Assembly: GCA_027886185.1 (NCBI GenBank)
Contig: WOAB01000109.1
Coordinates: forward strand, 5,002,501-5,066,500
Origin: Rheum nobile
Lineage: Eukaryota; Streptophyta; Magnoliopsida; Caryophyllales; Polygonaceae
Direction of reading: 5' to 3'
Length of the DNA stretch: 64,000 bases
Shown: positions 11,207-23,227 of the stretch, in pieces
How the letters are laid out: every line of letters begins with the position of its first letter
How positions within the stretch are numbered: position 1 is the first letter of the stretch
Made by a program: the position numbers and the translations under genes
The notes under the pieces: model-generated
What the model saw: the letters and a program-made list of their open reading frames with translations, nothing else
The model's database searches: none
What the model was told of the DNA's origin: nothing

Positions 11207-13911
11207 TGAAATACCCCAAGGGTTATAGAAATGGCAAAATGGTAAATAAATTTATTGGGGATTTCTTAAAAATAGAAAAAGGGGAAATTAGGGGATCCAA
11301 AAAAAAAAACTTGTGGTCGTCTTCTCAAACCAGCCGTGTCTCCTCCTCCTACTCTCTACTGTGCTCGGTTGTTCCTCCCCCGGTGAGCTCGATTGGCAGT
11401 GGCCATCGCCTTTCCCCTGGAGCTGAAGACGAACAGCTGCGGCTATTGTTGTGTGAACCACCGCTGAAGGGCGGAGCTGCTGCTGAAGGACGGATCCGTC
11501 GCTGCTGTGTTGTGCGTTTGCCGCTGCTAAGGTTGCCGGATCTCTTGTGCTGCTGGTGGTTGCTGTTTTCGACGACAAGGAAACCAGATCTGGGGGCGAG
11601 CTTCAGCAAACAACAAGCCACCGCCGCTGCCATGATCTGTTCGCTGTTGTTCGCAGAAGGGAGAAGCCACGATCTACTGTTCGCTGAGTTGTTGTTGTCC
11701 GCTACGGTGTTCTGCTGCAAATTCCGGCAAGCGAGAGGCTCAATCCGGAGGTGAGGTCGAGCAGCCAAGGTATGTGTGGGTTTACCTCAGATCTGAATAT
11801 TCTTGGGATTGATTTCAGCTGAATTTCTGTGGACAGATTTGCTGAATTTCTGGAGTATTGAATAGCTAATTCAATGGTTTAATTGGTTTTGTTAAGTGTG
11901 CAGCCACGGTTTTGTTGTTGGAACTATGGGTTGATTTTGTGTGTGGTTGCTGAGATTGGAATTTGAAGGTTCGTTCGAGTTGGTTGGAGATCTCTGAGGT
12001 CGTGGTTGTCGAGCTTGAGGCAAGATAAATCTTGCTAACGTAATTTCGTATCGTAATTGTTTTATAAATTTATTTTACTATTATCTAGTATGTTAATCTA
12101 GATTAATAGAGGTAGATATATATATATATATATATATGATTGAATGTGTATTAAATTGATTAAATGGTGTTGTGTGGATACTGATTGTTGGCTTGTTTGA
12201 TGGTCGTGGGTATATTTTGATTATGTGTTGGATGGTTAGTTTTGTGTTGATATGGTTGAATGTGTTAGTTGTCGTGACCCTGTGTTGAGATTAATTAAAT
12301 ATTGACGTGGTATTTATTCGTGACTAATGGTGATTAATTGTGATTGTTTAAAAGTGTGTGAATATGTGTGTGCATGTGTGTGTGCGTGTGTTAGTATTTG
12401 TCTCGGGTTGTGTCTGATTAAATGTTGACGTGGTAGTCAATTGTGACTAAGTATGATTGATTGTTGATTGATTGAGTACGGGTGTGATGGTGGATTGTTG
12501 TTGGTTAAATTGGATTATTTGACTGTAGAGTTGCTTGGGTGAATATATGTGAGTATGTGATATTAATTGTCGTATGTAATATTTGATTTGGTGTCGGTAT
12601 GGTTGGGTAGTGTTTGATTTGGTGTCGGTGTGGTGGTGGAATGGTGTTGGTTGATTCAGGGCCTCGGTGGGTGTGAACCCCCGATGGTCGGAGGGCCAGG
12701 TGATGATAGCCTCACCAAACCTCGTAGGGACCGGGTGTCGCCTACGTTGTTAAGGGCCAAGGGTTGGATGGTGAAAGTCCCATCCGGAAGAGTGGTGATT
12801 TAGGGCCTCGGAGGGTGTGAACCCCCGATGGTCGGAGGGACAGGTGATGATAGCCTCACCAAACCTCGTAGGGACCGGGTGTCGCCTACGTTGTTAAGGG
12901 CCAAGGGTGGACGGTTGAAAGTCCCGTCCCTATCCATGGATAGTTGGTTTTGGGTGATGAAAGTCTCACCCGGAGATGGGTTGGAATGGATTGGAGGTTA
13001 GGTTGGAAGTGTGTTGAAGTTGTCTGGGTTGCAGTGTTGAGTTATATTATTTGGTTGAAATTGGTTGGGTATTGTGATAACTGTTATATATATATTATGA
13101 TTATATTGGTTGATGGTTGTGATAACTGTAATGAGTTAAGTAGTGGTTATGTTGATGATTTCGGTTGTGTGTGTGGTTATTGGTTTGTGTTAAATGTTGA
13201 TTGTTGTTAGTTGTGGTTGCGGGTCATTGTTGGCCATTGGTTGTGACTGTGAAATTCCATTGGTTGTAGTTGTAGGTTGTAGATAGATGTGATGTGAATT
13301 CTTATTTGGATGACTATGTGATATGTGGAATGATTACCAAGATGGTTATGCGAATACTGTGAATGTTGAATTGAAACAGGTTAGGTAGTGCAGAAGTGAA
13401 TTAATTGGTTGGTATGAGAATGATTAAGTGTAGTTATGATATTATATATATGTATATATTGTGTGTGTTGTCTTTTGATATGAGTTGATTGGTGATAAAT
13501 ATATGTGTTTTGAAACTGTTTTGGCTTGAGGAGTCTTGCCAGTCTTGATGGAAGACTAACCAATTTCGGTTTACGTGCCGCGGTTGGCTGGGGTATCGGG
13601 TCCCCCAGTCAAATTGGCTTTGCAGGTTTGCAGCAACAAGCGGATTCTGGATCACAGATGTGTCTTCACAGTTAGAGATTTAGTTTTACTGCGGATTTGA
13701 AAAGGTTGTATTAACTATTCGTTGTTTTGGAATTAAACTGATGCATTGAGTTGGATGAAATGTTTAAGTGTAGTTTCAAACTTGAGCAGAGAATTTTAAT
13801 GTTGTTAACTTTATGTATTGGGAAGAGTTTTGGATTTCTTTTCTATTAAAAAATCGCCTTATAGTCCTTCGGGACTATGGCACTGTAGCACCTCTGGCCC
13901 GGGATATTACA
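11207..13911 (-). mobile_element. Solo LTR of a chromovirus-type Ty3/gypsy element (copy 1)
   Basis: The element starts tgaaatacccca and ends ccgggatattaca, so it has TG/CA termini. On the minus strand it starts TGTAATATCCCGGGCC, typical of long Tekay/Del-type LTRs. The flanking 5-bp repeat gcaat is at 11202-11206 and 13912-13916, and joining the flanks restores a normal satellite unit like the one at 14400. The interior has no gag or pol and no internal second LTR, so this is a solo LTR. A 144-bp segment containing gtgaacccccgatggtcgg is tandemly duplicated from 12661 and 12805. Short frames inside (11206-11754, 12944-13210) are not taken as genes. A second copy lies at 18535-21630. Confidence 0.85.
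12661..12948. repeat. 144-bp tandem duplication inside the solo LTR
   Basis: Two copies start gcctcgg at 12661 and 12805 and share gtgaacccccgatggtcgga, gatgatagcctcaccaaacc and gcctacgttgttaagggcc. The related LTR at 18535-21630 has one full copy (about 19987-20110), so the duplication is specific to copy 1. Confidence 0.8.
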
Positions 13912-14560
13912 GCAATAGTATATAACTATACAATATAACAATAGTATATAACTATACGATATAACCATAGTATATAACCATAGTATATAACTATACGATA
14001 TAACAATAGTATATAGCTATAGTATATAACTATACGATAGAACCATAATATATAATTATAGTATATAACTATACGATATAACCATAGTATATAGCTATAG
14101 TATATATAACTATACGATATAACCATATTATATAACTATACGATATAACCATAGTATATAACTATACGATATAACAATAGTATGTAGCTATAGTATATAA
14201 CTATACGATATAACCATAGTATATAACTATTCGTTAGAACCATAATATATAATTATAGTATATAACTATACGATATAACCATAGTATATAACTAAACAAT
14301 ATAACAATAGTATATAACTATACGATAGAACCATAATATATTATTATAGTATATAACTATACGATATAACCATAGTATATAGCTATAGTATATAAATGAA
14401 CGATATAGCAATAGTATATAACTATACAATATTAGAATAGTATATAACTATACGATATAACCATAGTATATAACTATACGATATAACAATAGTATATAGC
14501 TATAGTATATAACTATACGATAGAACCATAATATATAATTATCTATGCTCGCATTCCAAA
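13912..14560. repeat. 26-bp AT-rich satellite, right part
   Basis: This continues the array at 10476-11206 after the solo LTR. Unit forms with acgatataaccat and acgatagaaccat alternate. The array ends in a short unique segment in which atctatgctcgcattccaaa occurs twice (about 14542 and 14634). Confidence 0.85.
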
Positions 14561-14875
14561 CAATAGTATATACCTTCTGAAATATTAGATCAAACTTTTT
14601 GAAACTGTACAGTCTCAAATAAACATAGAAATCATCTATGCTCGCATTCCAAATAAAACTTGTACGTTGATGCACATTGTATTCGGATGAAAATATAATT
14701 GTTTTTTTTTTCTATTAGTGAAACGATAATTTGAGTTGTCAATAATTAAGATCTGGACAATTGGAATATGTTCGCACAATCGCACGTCTATATGAGTAGC
14801 TTCGTTCGCAGCTGACCATTTTCATACCTGCTAGTTTAGTTTTTGTGTCGTACACGGGGATTCAGTAAAATTTTA

Positions 14876-14998
14876 GGCTATGGTTAAATATACGCGGAAA
14901 ATTATCTAAACGGACGCTATTCTACACGCTTAAGATAGGCGTGTGATTTTACACGCTTAAGCTAGGCGTATAGGGGTATTCTTGGTATTTTGAAAAGA
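14876..14998 (+). repeat. Left terminal inverted repeat of the Mutator-like element
   Basis: It starts ggctatgg and includes taaatatacgcggaaaatta. It aligns to the reverse complement of 26291-26412 and, over its first 44 bases, almost exactly to the right end of the MITE at 23486-23633 (two differences). Confidence 0.8.
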
Positions 14999-15131
14999 CA
15001 GATAACATATTCCACGAGAGGGACCAAAAACACACGCTTATCTTAGGCGTGTAAGCAGAGGCCTAGCTTAGGCGTGTAATCGTGTATATTTAGCCGTTGG
15101 AAAATTCTCAGACGCTTAGCTTAGGCGTGTA
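14933..15131. repeat. Subterminal palindromic motifs, left cluster
   Basis: Five copies of the motif cacgcttaagctaggcgtg occur at about 14933, 14951, 15032, 15061 (partial) and 15111. The same motif clusters between the gene blocks and inside the right end. In MULEs, repeated subterminal motifs often bind the transposase; that role is inferred here. Confidence 0.7.
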
Positions 15132-15236
15132 TATTATAGCCGTTGATGTGCTTAACAGATATATTTCTTTCTATTTATAGTCGAAGGTCCATTTCATGTC
15201 CCAGAAACTGAAATTGTTTACTCCTAAATTTTAAAG

Positions 15237-18177
15237 ATGTATCATAGTGGTGAGGATAGTAGTGACGAACAAAATGAGTGGGTTCAAAGTGAAGAAGAAG
15301 AGGAGGAGGACGACAAATGGATGCAGTCGAAATTTGTGTTAGACGAGGAAGCGGAAGGCGATTGGGACCCTAGCGGCGAATTTGTGGTTAGTGTTTAAAA
15401 AATTGAGCTCATTCGTTCATCGTTATTTTAATTCGTAATTAGTGTCTTAAATATTGCACCTAATTAAAAAAAAATTATTCTTTCGTTCATCGGTAATTTA
15501 ATTCGTAATTAGTGTGTTAAATATTGCACTTAATTAGATAGCCAATATTTAGCATGAATTCGTAGTTATATAATTGGAAATCATATGTAGTGTAGTACAT
15601 AGTGATGTAGTTATGATGAGTTGTACAAATGGGGAAAGACTATTTAGGATGTATAAAATCTTGCTCTTTCGTTCATCGGTATTTTAAATCGTAAATAGTT
15701 TATTTAATATTACACCTAATTAAAAAAATTCCTCTTTCGTTCATCGGTATTTTAATTCGTAATTGGTGTCTTAAATATTGCACTTAATTAGGTAGCTAAT
15801 ATTTACCATGAATTCGTAGTATATAATTGGAAATCATATTTAGTGTATAACATAGTTAACATTTACCGCTACATTTATAGGGGAAAGACTATAAAGAGCA
15901 TTTTACTACGGACCTAGTATGGGATAGTAAGGAAGAATTGTACAAATGGGTGAAAGAAAAAGGAAAGGAGCTTGTGATAGCTTTGGTGAAGCGTAACTCA
16001 AGTTTGTACCAAATTAGTATAGTGTGCGATAGGTTTGGGCCCTGGAGATCGGGGAGGCCGAAGGTGAACAAAGAGAATCCAGAGTTGCCGGTTCCTAAAA
16101 TCCGAAAGTCGAGATCCAAAAAGTGTGGGTGTAAGTTTGAGATAATGGGTGTTCTCAAGAAGAAAGAGGCATGGACGGTTGGTGAAAAGTGGATCTTGGG
16201 TGTGATTGAAGGTCGACACAACCATAAGCTACGAACTAGCTTTGAAGGCCATGCATTCATGGGTCGAATGACCGAGGCGGAGCAGGTGTGCGCTAGGAGG
16301 TGGGGAGACGGTCGCAAGACGCCGAATCAAATTGTTTCGGAATTGAGGCAAAACTTCCCGGGAAATGTGACTTTCAGGAAGCAAGTGGCCAACTTCTTGC
16401 AGAAGCTGCAGTACGAGGATCTGGGAGACTTAACGGTTACACAGTGGTCCATAAGGTTTATCGTTGAGCAAAAATACATAGTTCATCCTTTAAGGGATGC
16501 AAAGACTGATGAGGTTGCAATATTATTTTTTGCTAATCCGGAGTCGCTGCGGTTGTTGAAGAAGTTCCCGTACGTGATAATCATTGATGCGACATACAAG
16601 ACAAACAAGTAAGTCATTAATTATAATAATATGTAGTTTATTATGACATAAATTGTTATAGTATTTCATTTAAAAATGTGTATTGTATTTTGAAATGTTT
16701 TCCGTAGATATGGAATGCCACTTGTGGAGATTGTTGGTTTCACCAACACTCATAAGACGTTCAACATTGCTTATGCATTCACCCGGGCGGAACAGATTTA
16801 CCATTACACGTGGATAATGAGGAAAGTTCGAGCATTGTGTTTGGATTTGGGAGTGATGCCTACTGCAATAATGACAGATTGTGAAAAGGTCCTCATAACT
16901 GCTATCCGGAGTGTTTTCGGCACCGAAGTTCAACACCTCTTGTGCTGGGTGCATATAAAGCACAACATCGAGGCACGTGCCTCGCCCATCTTGAAGAAGA
17001 AGGAAAGTGTGGATGCCTTTGCAAACCAATGTTGGGCAATTTTTTGCTCAGCTAGTGAAGAAAGCTATGAAGAGAGGCTTGCCGTATTACAGACATCGTG
17101 GAAGAAAGGCCTTGTCGGATACGTGGAGGGCACATGGCTTATTCCGTACAAGACGAGCATAGTAAGGGCGTGGACGGATCATCATCTTCACTTCTTCACG
17201 AGGACTTCAAACAGGTATGACGTGCACAATATGTTGTTTTTTGTACTCATAGTTGTTAATGCCGTACTAACGTCATGTGATTTGACAGGGTTGAGGGGAT
17301 GCACAAGGTTTTGAAAGATATTATTGGCTCTAGCAGAGGGGGCTTCAACAGAGTTATCGTGAGGATTCACCATGCCATCATCCTTCAAATAGATCAGATT
17401 AGGGGAAGCATGAACCTTTCACTTTCCAAACGACCAACGGATTTCGATGATGCATCGATGCCGGCAGTTGTACGAGCTACTTTTTCTAGGATCTTCTACC
17501 AAGTGTCTGATAGGTGCTTTGCTATGTTGTTGGGATATTACGATATGTTGAAGAAGGGGGAGTTATCAGAAGAATGCAACGACCATTGGGTGAGAGATTG
17601 CCTCGTGTTGCCTTGCGTGCACAGTATTGCAAGAGCCATCATTTCAAGAACACCTCTCATTCCGTCAGACGTTCATGAGTTCTGGAGGGACTTGGAATGG
17701 GAAGAGACTCCAACCACAACACTTGGCCCTTCTGCCTATGTTCGAATGGACATTACAGAGATGAGACTTCGTGAAATGTTTGCCAGGTTAGAGGTTGGGA
17801 CATTGAAGAAAGGCACGTCATTCCTACTAGGTGAGTTGTACGATGACTTGGAGCATCCAGAAGAGAGTACTTTGTTGGAGTCGACGAGAATCAAGTCAAA
17901 AGGAAGGCCAAGTGGTGCTAGGAACAAGGAGAAGGTGGATGAGAAGGCGGAGAAGAGGGATAAGTGCTTGTTTGAGCATAGACGGGATAAGCTCCACGAG
18001 AATGAGAAGAAGGCGGGGCCGAAGACAAAGGGGAAGGCAAGTGTGAGCACTGGTAGAGGCCCAGGTCGACCTAAAAACCAAGCAAGTGCATCTACTGCAG
18101 TAGTGATGGACTTTGACGACTTGCAATCCCAACCCATACTAGAAGAATCACAACCAGAAGATTTGAAGTGGCCTTAA
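15237..18177 (+). CDS. MULE transposase, FAR1/MuDR type, apparently intact
   Basis: Four exons (15237-15386, 15881-16608, 16708-17214, 17289-18177) join with GT-AG borders in one 757-aa frame. Residues 1-50 are very acidic. About 60-180 form a FAR1-like Cys/His region (SKKCGCKFEIMG, ILGVIEGRHNHKLR). About 260-430 carry the MULE DDE core: IIIDATYKTNKYGMPL (first Asp), IMTDCEKVLI (second Asp), LLCWVHIKHNI, and RVEGMHKVLK after the AWTDHHLHF motif (probable Glu). CLVLPCVHSIARAI resembles the C-x-H half of a SWIM finger. The C-terminus is basic, with an AT-hook-like GRGPGRPKN. The enzyme should act in the nucleus on the element's own ends. The OTU gene starts 24 bases after its stop. No disabling change was found, so this copy may have been active recently. 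Confidence 0.85.
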
Positions 18178-18201
18178 GAACCTATTTTTCCCCTTGTTCA
18201 T

Positions 18202-21200
18202 ATGGGGGTGAACTTTGGGATTGACAATGTGGATGACTTTTGGATTCCGTACATCAAGAATGTTAGAGATGTACGCCCCGACGGACATTGTGGATATCGG
18301 TCGATGGCTGTATTATTGGGGAGGCAAAAGCAGGAATATGCCAACATCCGACGCGAGATGGTAGTGGAGTTGCTTGACAATCGAGAGTTGTACGAGCCGA
18401 TACGTTGTCGTCTTCGACAAGGGTCTTGGGAGGATCTTATCTTGCAAGTGAACCATTGCAGAAAACCTTGCTCAGAATTATACTTGCTTCACATGCCATT
18501 GATGGGTTTAGTGTTTGCCACACTATATCAGGTTTGAAATACCCCAAATAAGATAAGGTAATGGCAAAAGGGTAAATTAATTATGGATTTTGCTTAAAAG
18601 GGGAGAAATGGAATTTGGGATTAAAATTCCTAAACTTTCGGTCCCTCTCTCTCGTTGCTCTCTCCCTCTCGTGAATCCCTTCCCCTGCGAGCAGCTCAGC
18701 CAAGTTCTCCTTCCCGACTCCCTCCCCTGTGCCCAGCCGAAGCCAGCTTCTTCTCCGATGAGCCGAACCGGACGACGCGCTGCTCCTCCTCCCTTGCTGC
18801 TGTCGTGCTGGTTCGTTGTTGCTGATGCCGCCGTGTTGCTATTGTTGTTGAGCTGCTGCTTCTGGTTCGAGTGAAGGCTTGCTGCTGCGGTCCGAGTGCT
18901 TCCGCTGGTGGTCGTCTCCGTCGTGGTGGTCGTCAGCTGCAGTCCGTCTCCGGCGTAAGAGGTAAGGTGGTGCTTTGATTTGGGGTTTGCTTGAGGTTCA
19001 TTTGGATGAAGCTTTGCTGAATTTTTTTTAGGGTTTATGTTCGAATTGATATGGGTATATGTTCGAATTGATGATGTATGGAGGTCCGAATTGATGTTGA
19101 ATTGTTCTTCATGGGCAGTTGAAGAAGAATTTCGTGTGGAGCTTGGGTTGATTTGTGTGTGTGTAGTGCTGAATTTTAGAAGGTATGATTTAGGGTTTGA
19201 TTTGGGGGTTTAATTTGCTGGGTTCATTTGAATTGCGCAGGCATAAATTGACTGAGATTGGGTGTGATTGACCTAATTAATTAAGGGTTTGATTTTAGGG
19301 TTTTGAATTTGGGTTTTAATTGGTTGTGGATTGGATGAGTAATTAACGCCAGGGTTTTGCTCGGATTGATTTCGCAGGTTCGTTCGAGTGGTTTGGAGAC
19401 CTCTGGGGTCGTTGCGGTTCGACTTCAGGCAAGAGGATCCTTGCCTAACTTATATATTTTTATAATTGATTTATGCTTAGCTTATGTCATAATTAAATTA
19501 TGGTTGCTTGAGCTATTTTAAATTGGTTAGAATTGACTATAATTGCTTGGTTGTGATGTGTGATAATATGTGTTGGTGTGTGATAATGTGTTGATATGTG
19601 TTGATATGTGGTGAAATGTGTTGATGTGTGATGAGGTGTGTTAAGGTGTGATTATGTGTTTGTGATTGTTGTTGATAGTGTCTGTTGACACGTGTGTGTG
19701 TGTGTTGGCTTGAGTGTGAGTGTCTGTTGACACGTGTATGTGTATTGGATTGAATGTGTATGTGTGTGTGTGTGTGTGTGTGTATGTGTGTGTGTGTGTG
19801 TATGGTGGATCGTATGTGTGTGTTGGATTGAATGTGTGAGTGTGTGTGTTGGATTGTGTGTGTATGTGAATATGTGTTAACCTTTGCCATATGTGATATT
19901 TGATTGATTGTCGTATATGATTTTATTTGATTGGTATCGGTGTGGTGGTGGAATGTTGTTCGATGGTGAAATTCCTTATATGTGAGGGCCTCGGTGGGTA
20001 TGAACCCCCGAAGGTCGAAGGGTCAGGTGATGATAGTCTCACCAAACCGCGTAGGGTGCACGCCTACGTCGTTAAGGGCCAAGGGTTGGATGGTGAAAGT
20101 CCCATCCGGAAAGTGTGTGTTGATTGTCTCACCCGGTGATGTGGTGGTGTAGACGGAGGTATTGTGGATTGTCTCACCCGGTGATGTGGTGGTGGAGACG
20201 GAGGTTGGATTGGAGGTGGTTGTGTGTGTTGGTTGTGTACTTGATTAAGTGGTTGTGTTGGTAATTTGGTTGTATGTTTGATAATTGGTTTATGTTGGAC
20301 GTTGATTGTTATTAGTTGTGGTTGTGGGTCATTGTTGGCCATTGGTTGTGGTGGTGAATTTACGTGTGTTATAGTTGTTGATTGTAACTGGTCAAGGTTG
20401 TGAATTTATGTTGGTATGGTTATTGTTGGTAGTTGATGGATTATGAATGTTGGTTGTGTTGTTTGAGTGTATAGATTGGTTTCCATCTTGAGGGTGTGGG
20501 CCAATACGAGTTGAGTTTGAAGGTATGAATTGCAGTCGTGGTTGACGAACCGGCGGCACCAGAAGGGTGGCTGGCCTGGACCGTTATTTAGGTTATGATT
20601 GTGTTATGTGATAATTATCTCGTTGATGCTTATGTGTTGTGGATGTGCATGTTAATTGAATTCGTTGTGTTAGTACAGTAGTGAGTTCTGTATTATCGGT
20701 TAGCTTTGGTTGTAAGTCAGTAGTAAGATATGTGTATGTACATAGAGTTGTTGTTTGAGGTATTAGTATTGGAGAGGAAGTTGGATTGGATCTTTCTATT
20801 CGTTTATGCTTGAGTATTGATGAGTTTGAGGTTGGATTGAAAGAGGTTAATATCGTGCAGAATTGGATAAAAATGGATAATTGATCGGTTATGTGATAGC
20901 GTGTTATGTTTGTGTTTTGACGTGTGGTTGGATAGTTGGTTTAAGGTGTGATTGTGTATTATTGATGGTTATATGTGATTGTTGTTGAGTGTCGGTGTGG
21001 TAGTTGGTTTGTTTGATTGAGTATGGGTCTGGTGTTTGGATTATCGTTGATTGGGTTAGAATGGATTATGTTGGAGTTATGTTGGAGTTATTTGCGTTTG
21101 AGAGTTGAGTACTCTCTTGGTTGTTTTGGCTGGATTTTGTGACGTTATATATATCTTATATGATTGTATGTTGTTTGAACTGTTTTGGCTTGGCTAATCT

Positions 21201-22043
21201 TGTCATAGTCTTTCACGAGACTGACCAACTGCGGTTTACGTGCCGTGGTTGGCTGGGGTATCGGGTCCCCCAGTCAATCAGGCTTTGCAGATTTAGCGCC
21301 AGAAAGGAGGGTCCTGATCACCGTCGGTTTGGAGTCGAAAGCTTTACTCTTTTGGTTTGAGACTTTGACTTGATTATATGTATCGTTTTGGTTTTGGACC
21401 TTGAAGTGGTCGAACTTGTTGTATTGGTTTTTGGTTTGTAAAGTGTTGTATTTTCGGTATGTTAAGTTTGATTGTGGTTTCAAACTCTGGACATATTTTA
21501 CAGGTTTTTTCGCTGTGTCGTTTTGGGTATATATTATGTATGGACTATGTTTTGCAAAAAAAAATATTTCACCCACCTTATAGTCCTTCGGGACTATGGC
21601 ACTGTAGCACCGCTGGCCCGGGGTGTTACAAGGTTGGTCTCGTCTTATTAACGTGGGAAGTTATGACGTTTTGCTTACCGTTGAGGAATAGGACATCAAG
21701 CATGGGACCTCCAGACAAGATTCTTGCCATGGCACACGTAGGCAATCATGATCACTTCATATCGGTAAAGGTTTTTTCTAATAAAAATATTTATGAAATT
21801 AGGTTACATTGTTTTCACTACTAAAATAGTTTGTGTGTGTATATGTAGGTGGTGCTTAAGGAAGGGTCGCCAATACCGCACACACCTGGTGCGTGGCGCA
21901 GAAACGCAGATCGAAACATTCTGTGGTGGACAACAAAGTTTGAGTTGAATTTGAAGATGTATCGAGATTACTGCATTGCATATGGTCGGGCACCAGATCC
22001 TTTTATGTATGTGGGAGACGGATCCGTTCATGTACTTGATTGA
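18202..22043 (+). pseudogene. OTU-type cysteine protease gene split by a solo LTR
   Basis: The first part (18202-18534) encodes DVRPDGHCGYRSMAVLLG, the OTU Asp and Cys active-site block. The second part (21636-21764, then an intron with GT-AG ends and an exon at 21849-22043) encodes PDKILAMAHVGNHDHFISV, the catalytic His block, and ends with a stop after VGDGSVHVLD. The two parts are in frame if the LTR and one target-site copy (18535-21635) are ignored, giving a 218-residue protein, short but complete for this OTU class. OTU enzymes remove ubiquitin or ubiquitin-like proteins. MULE-borne OTU and Ulp1 domains are known, though their job in transposition is not established. With the LTR present, translation would stop just past the insertion. 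Confidence 0.8.
18535..21630 (-). mobile_element. Solo LTR of a chromovirus-type Ty3/gypsy element (copy 2), inside the OTU gene
   Basis: It starts tgaaataccccaaa and ends ggggtgttaca; on the minus strand it starts TGTAACACCCCGGGCCAG. Target duplication aggtt is at 18530-18534 and 21631-21635. It shares with copy 1 the terminal cttcgggactatggcactgt, the ctggggtatcgggtccccca block and the gtgaacccccga module. There is no coding region and no internal second LTR. It carries a (TG)n-rich stretch at about 19740-19870. It is 3.1 kb, longer than copy 1 mainly through different middle sequence. Confidence 0.88.
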
Positions 22044-22330
22044 TTACACGATTATGTAATGTAATATTTAGACAGCTTTGATGTGTTCATATTATTAATT
22101 TGATGTGTTTTTATTTACGTTCGAAGTAGTATAAATCCGTGCAATTTTATCTCGATTTAATGGGCCTATACTGGCGCAAAGTAGTACAAAACATAACAAA
22201 TCACATCCCTTGTTTCGCTAATTCTGCTTGATTCATTTTCGAGCTAATTCTGCTTGATTCATTATCGATCTCCCTCTTTCGCTAATTCCGCTTGGAGGGT
22301 CAGCCGTTGAAAAATGACCGTTACCAGAAT

Positions 22331-22401
22331 ACACGCTTAAGCTAAGCGTGTATGTACACGCTTAATCTAAGCGTGTATGTACACACTTAAGCTAAGCGTG
22401 T
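22331..22401. repeat. Palindromic motif cluster downstream of OTU
   Basis: Three near-perfect copies of cacgcttaagctaagcgtg lie at 22331, 22356 and 22381, between the OTU gene and the 41-bp array. A fourth copy (23034-23054) closes the array on its other side. Confidence 0.75.
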
Positions 22402-22464
22402 AGTCTGGTAACGCTTAGTATACAAACACTTAGACCTTTCTTATCCTTGTCTTAGCTAATCTAA

Positions 22465-23033
22465 TTTTGAACTATAGTATATCATTATATTTCATATAGT
22501 TACACTTATGTACTGTAGTATATCATTATATTTCATATAGTTATACTTATGTACTATAGTATATCATTATATTTCATATAGTTACACTTATGTATTATAG
22601 TATATCATTATATTTCATATAGTTACACTTATGTACTATAGTATATCATTATATTTCATATAGTTACACTTATGTACTATAGTATATCATTATATTTCAT
22701 ATAGTACACTTATGTACTATAGTATATTATTATATTTCATATAGTTACACTTATATACTATAGTATATCATTATATTTCATATAGTTACACTTATGTACT
22801 ATAGTATATCATTATATTTCATATAGGCACACTTATGTACTGTAGTATTTCATTATATTTCATATAGTTACACTTATGTACTCTAGTATATCATTATATT
22901 TCATATAGTTATACTTATATACTATAGTATATCATTATATTTCATATAGTTACACTTATGTACTATAGTATATCATTATATTTCATATAGTTACACTTAT
23001 GTACTATAGTATATCATTATATTTCATATAGGC
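22465..23033. repeat. 41-bp AT-rich tandem array, about 13-14 copies
   Basis: The unit holds actatagtatatcattat, then atttcatatagttacactta and tgt. Copies differ at one to three positions; a few have ggcacac in place of gttacac. The array sits between the convergent OTU and PMD genes and is bracketed by palindromic motifs, so it may separate the two transcription units. Confidence 0.9.
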
Positions 23034-23098
23034 ACACGCTTAGCTTAAGCGTGTCATTATGCATGGCCATGCATGGGACTGTCATGCATTCCCCATGC

Positions 23099-23165
23099 AG
23101 GTACGTTCAGAGAGAATCGAACTCTCGATTGATCCAGGTACTAACCACTCGCTCTCTAAGATAAA
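23099..23165 (-). other. tRNA-like sequence (possible SINE or tRNA relic)
   Basis: On the minus strand, GCGAGTGGTTAGTACC resembles an internal pol III A box. About 20 bases later GAGAGTTCGATTCTCTC forms a T-arm-like stem and loop resembling a B box. The anticodon arm is missing and the acceptor stem is not clear, so it is not a functional tRNA gene. It may be the head of a SINE or a tRNA relic. Confidence 0.3.
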
Positions 23166-23227
23166 TAGATAAAGTTTACATAAACACTCTGTATATATGA
23201 ATCCTGTCTAATCCAAAACATAAAAAC

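Noticed and set aside
11206..11768. Frames of 139 and 182 codons at the start of solo LTR copy 1
   Set aside because: They begin at or next to the LTR border, have low-complexity Ser/Leu/Arg content, overlap on both strands, and are not conserved in copy 2 at 18590-18874.
22465..23033. CRISPR-like array
   Set aside because: The repeats are contiguous without unique spacers, and the sequence is eukaryotic; it is a plain tandem repeat.
23099..23165. A functional tRNA gene
   Set aside because: No anticodon arm and no paired acceptor stem; kept only as a tRNA-like sequence.
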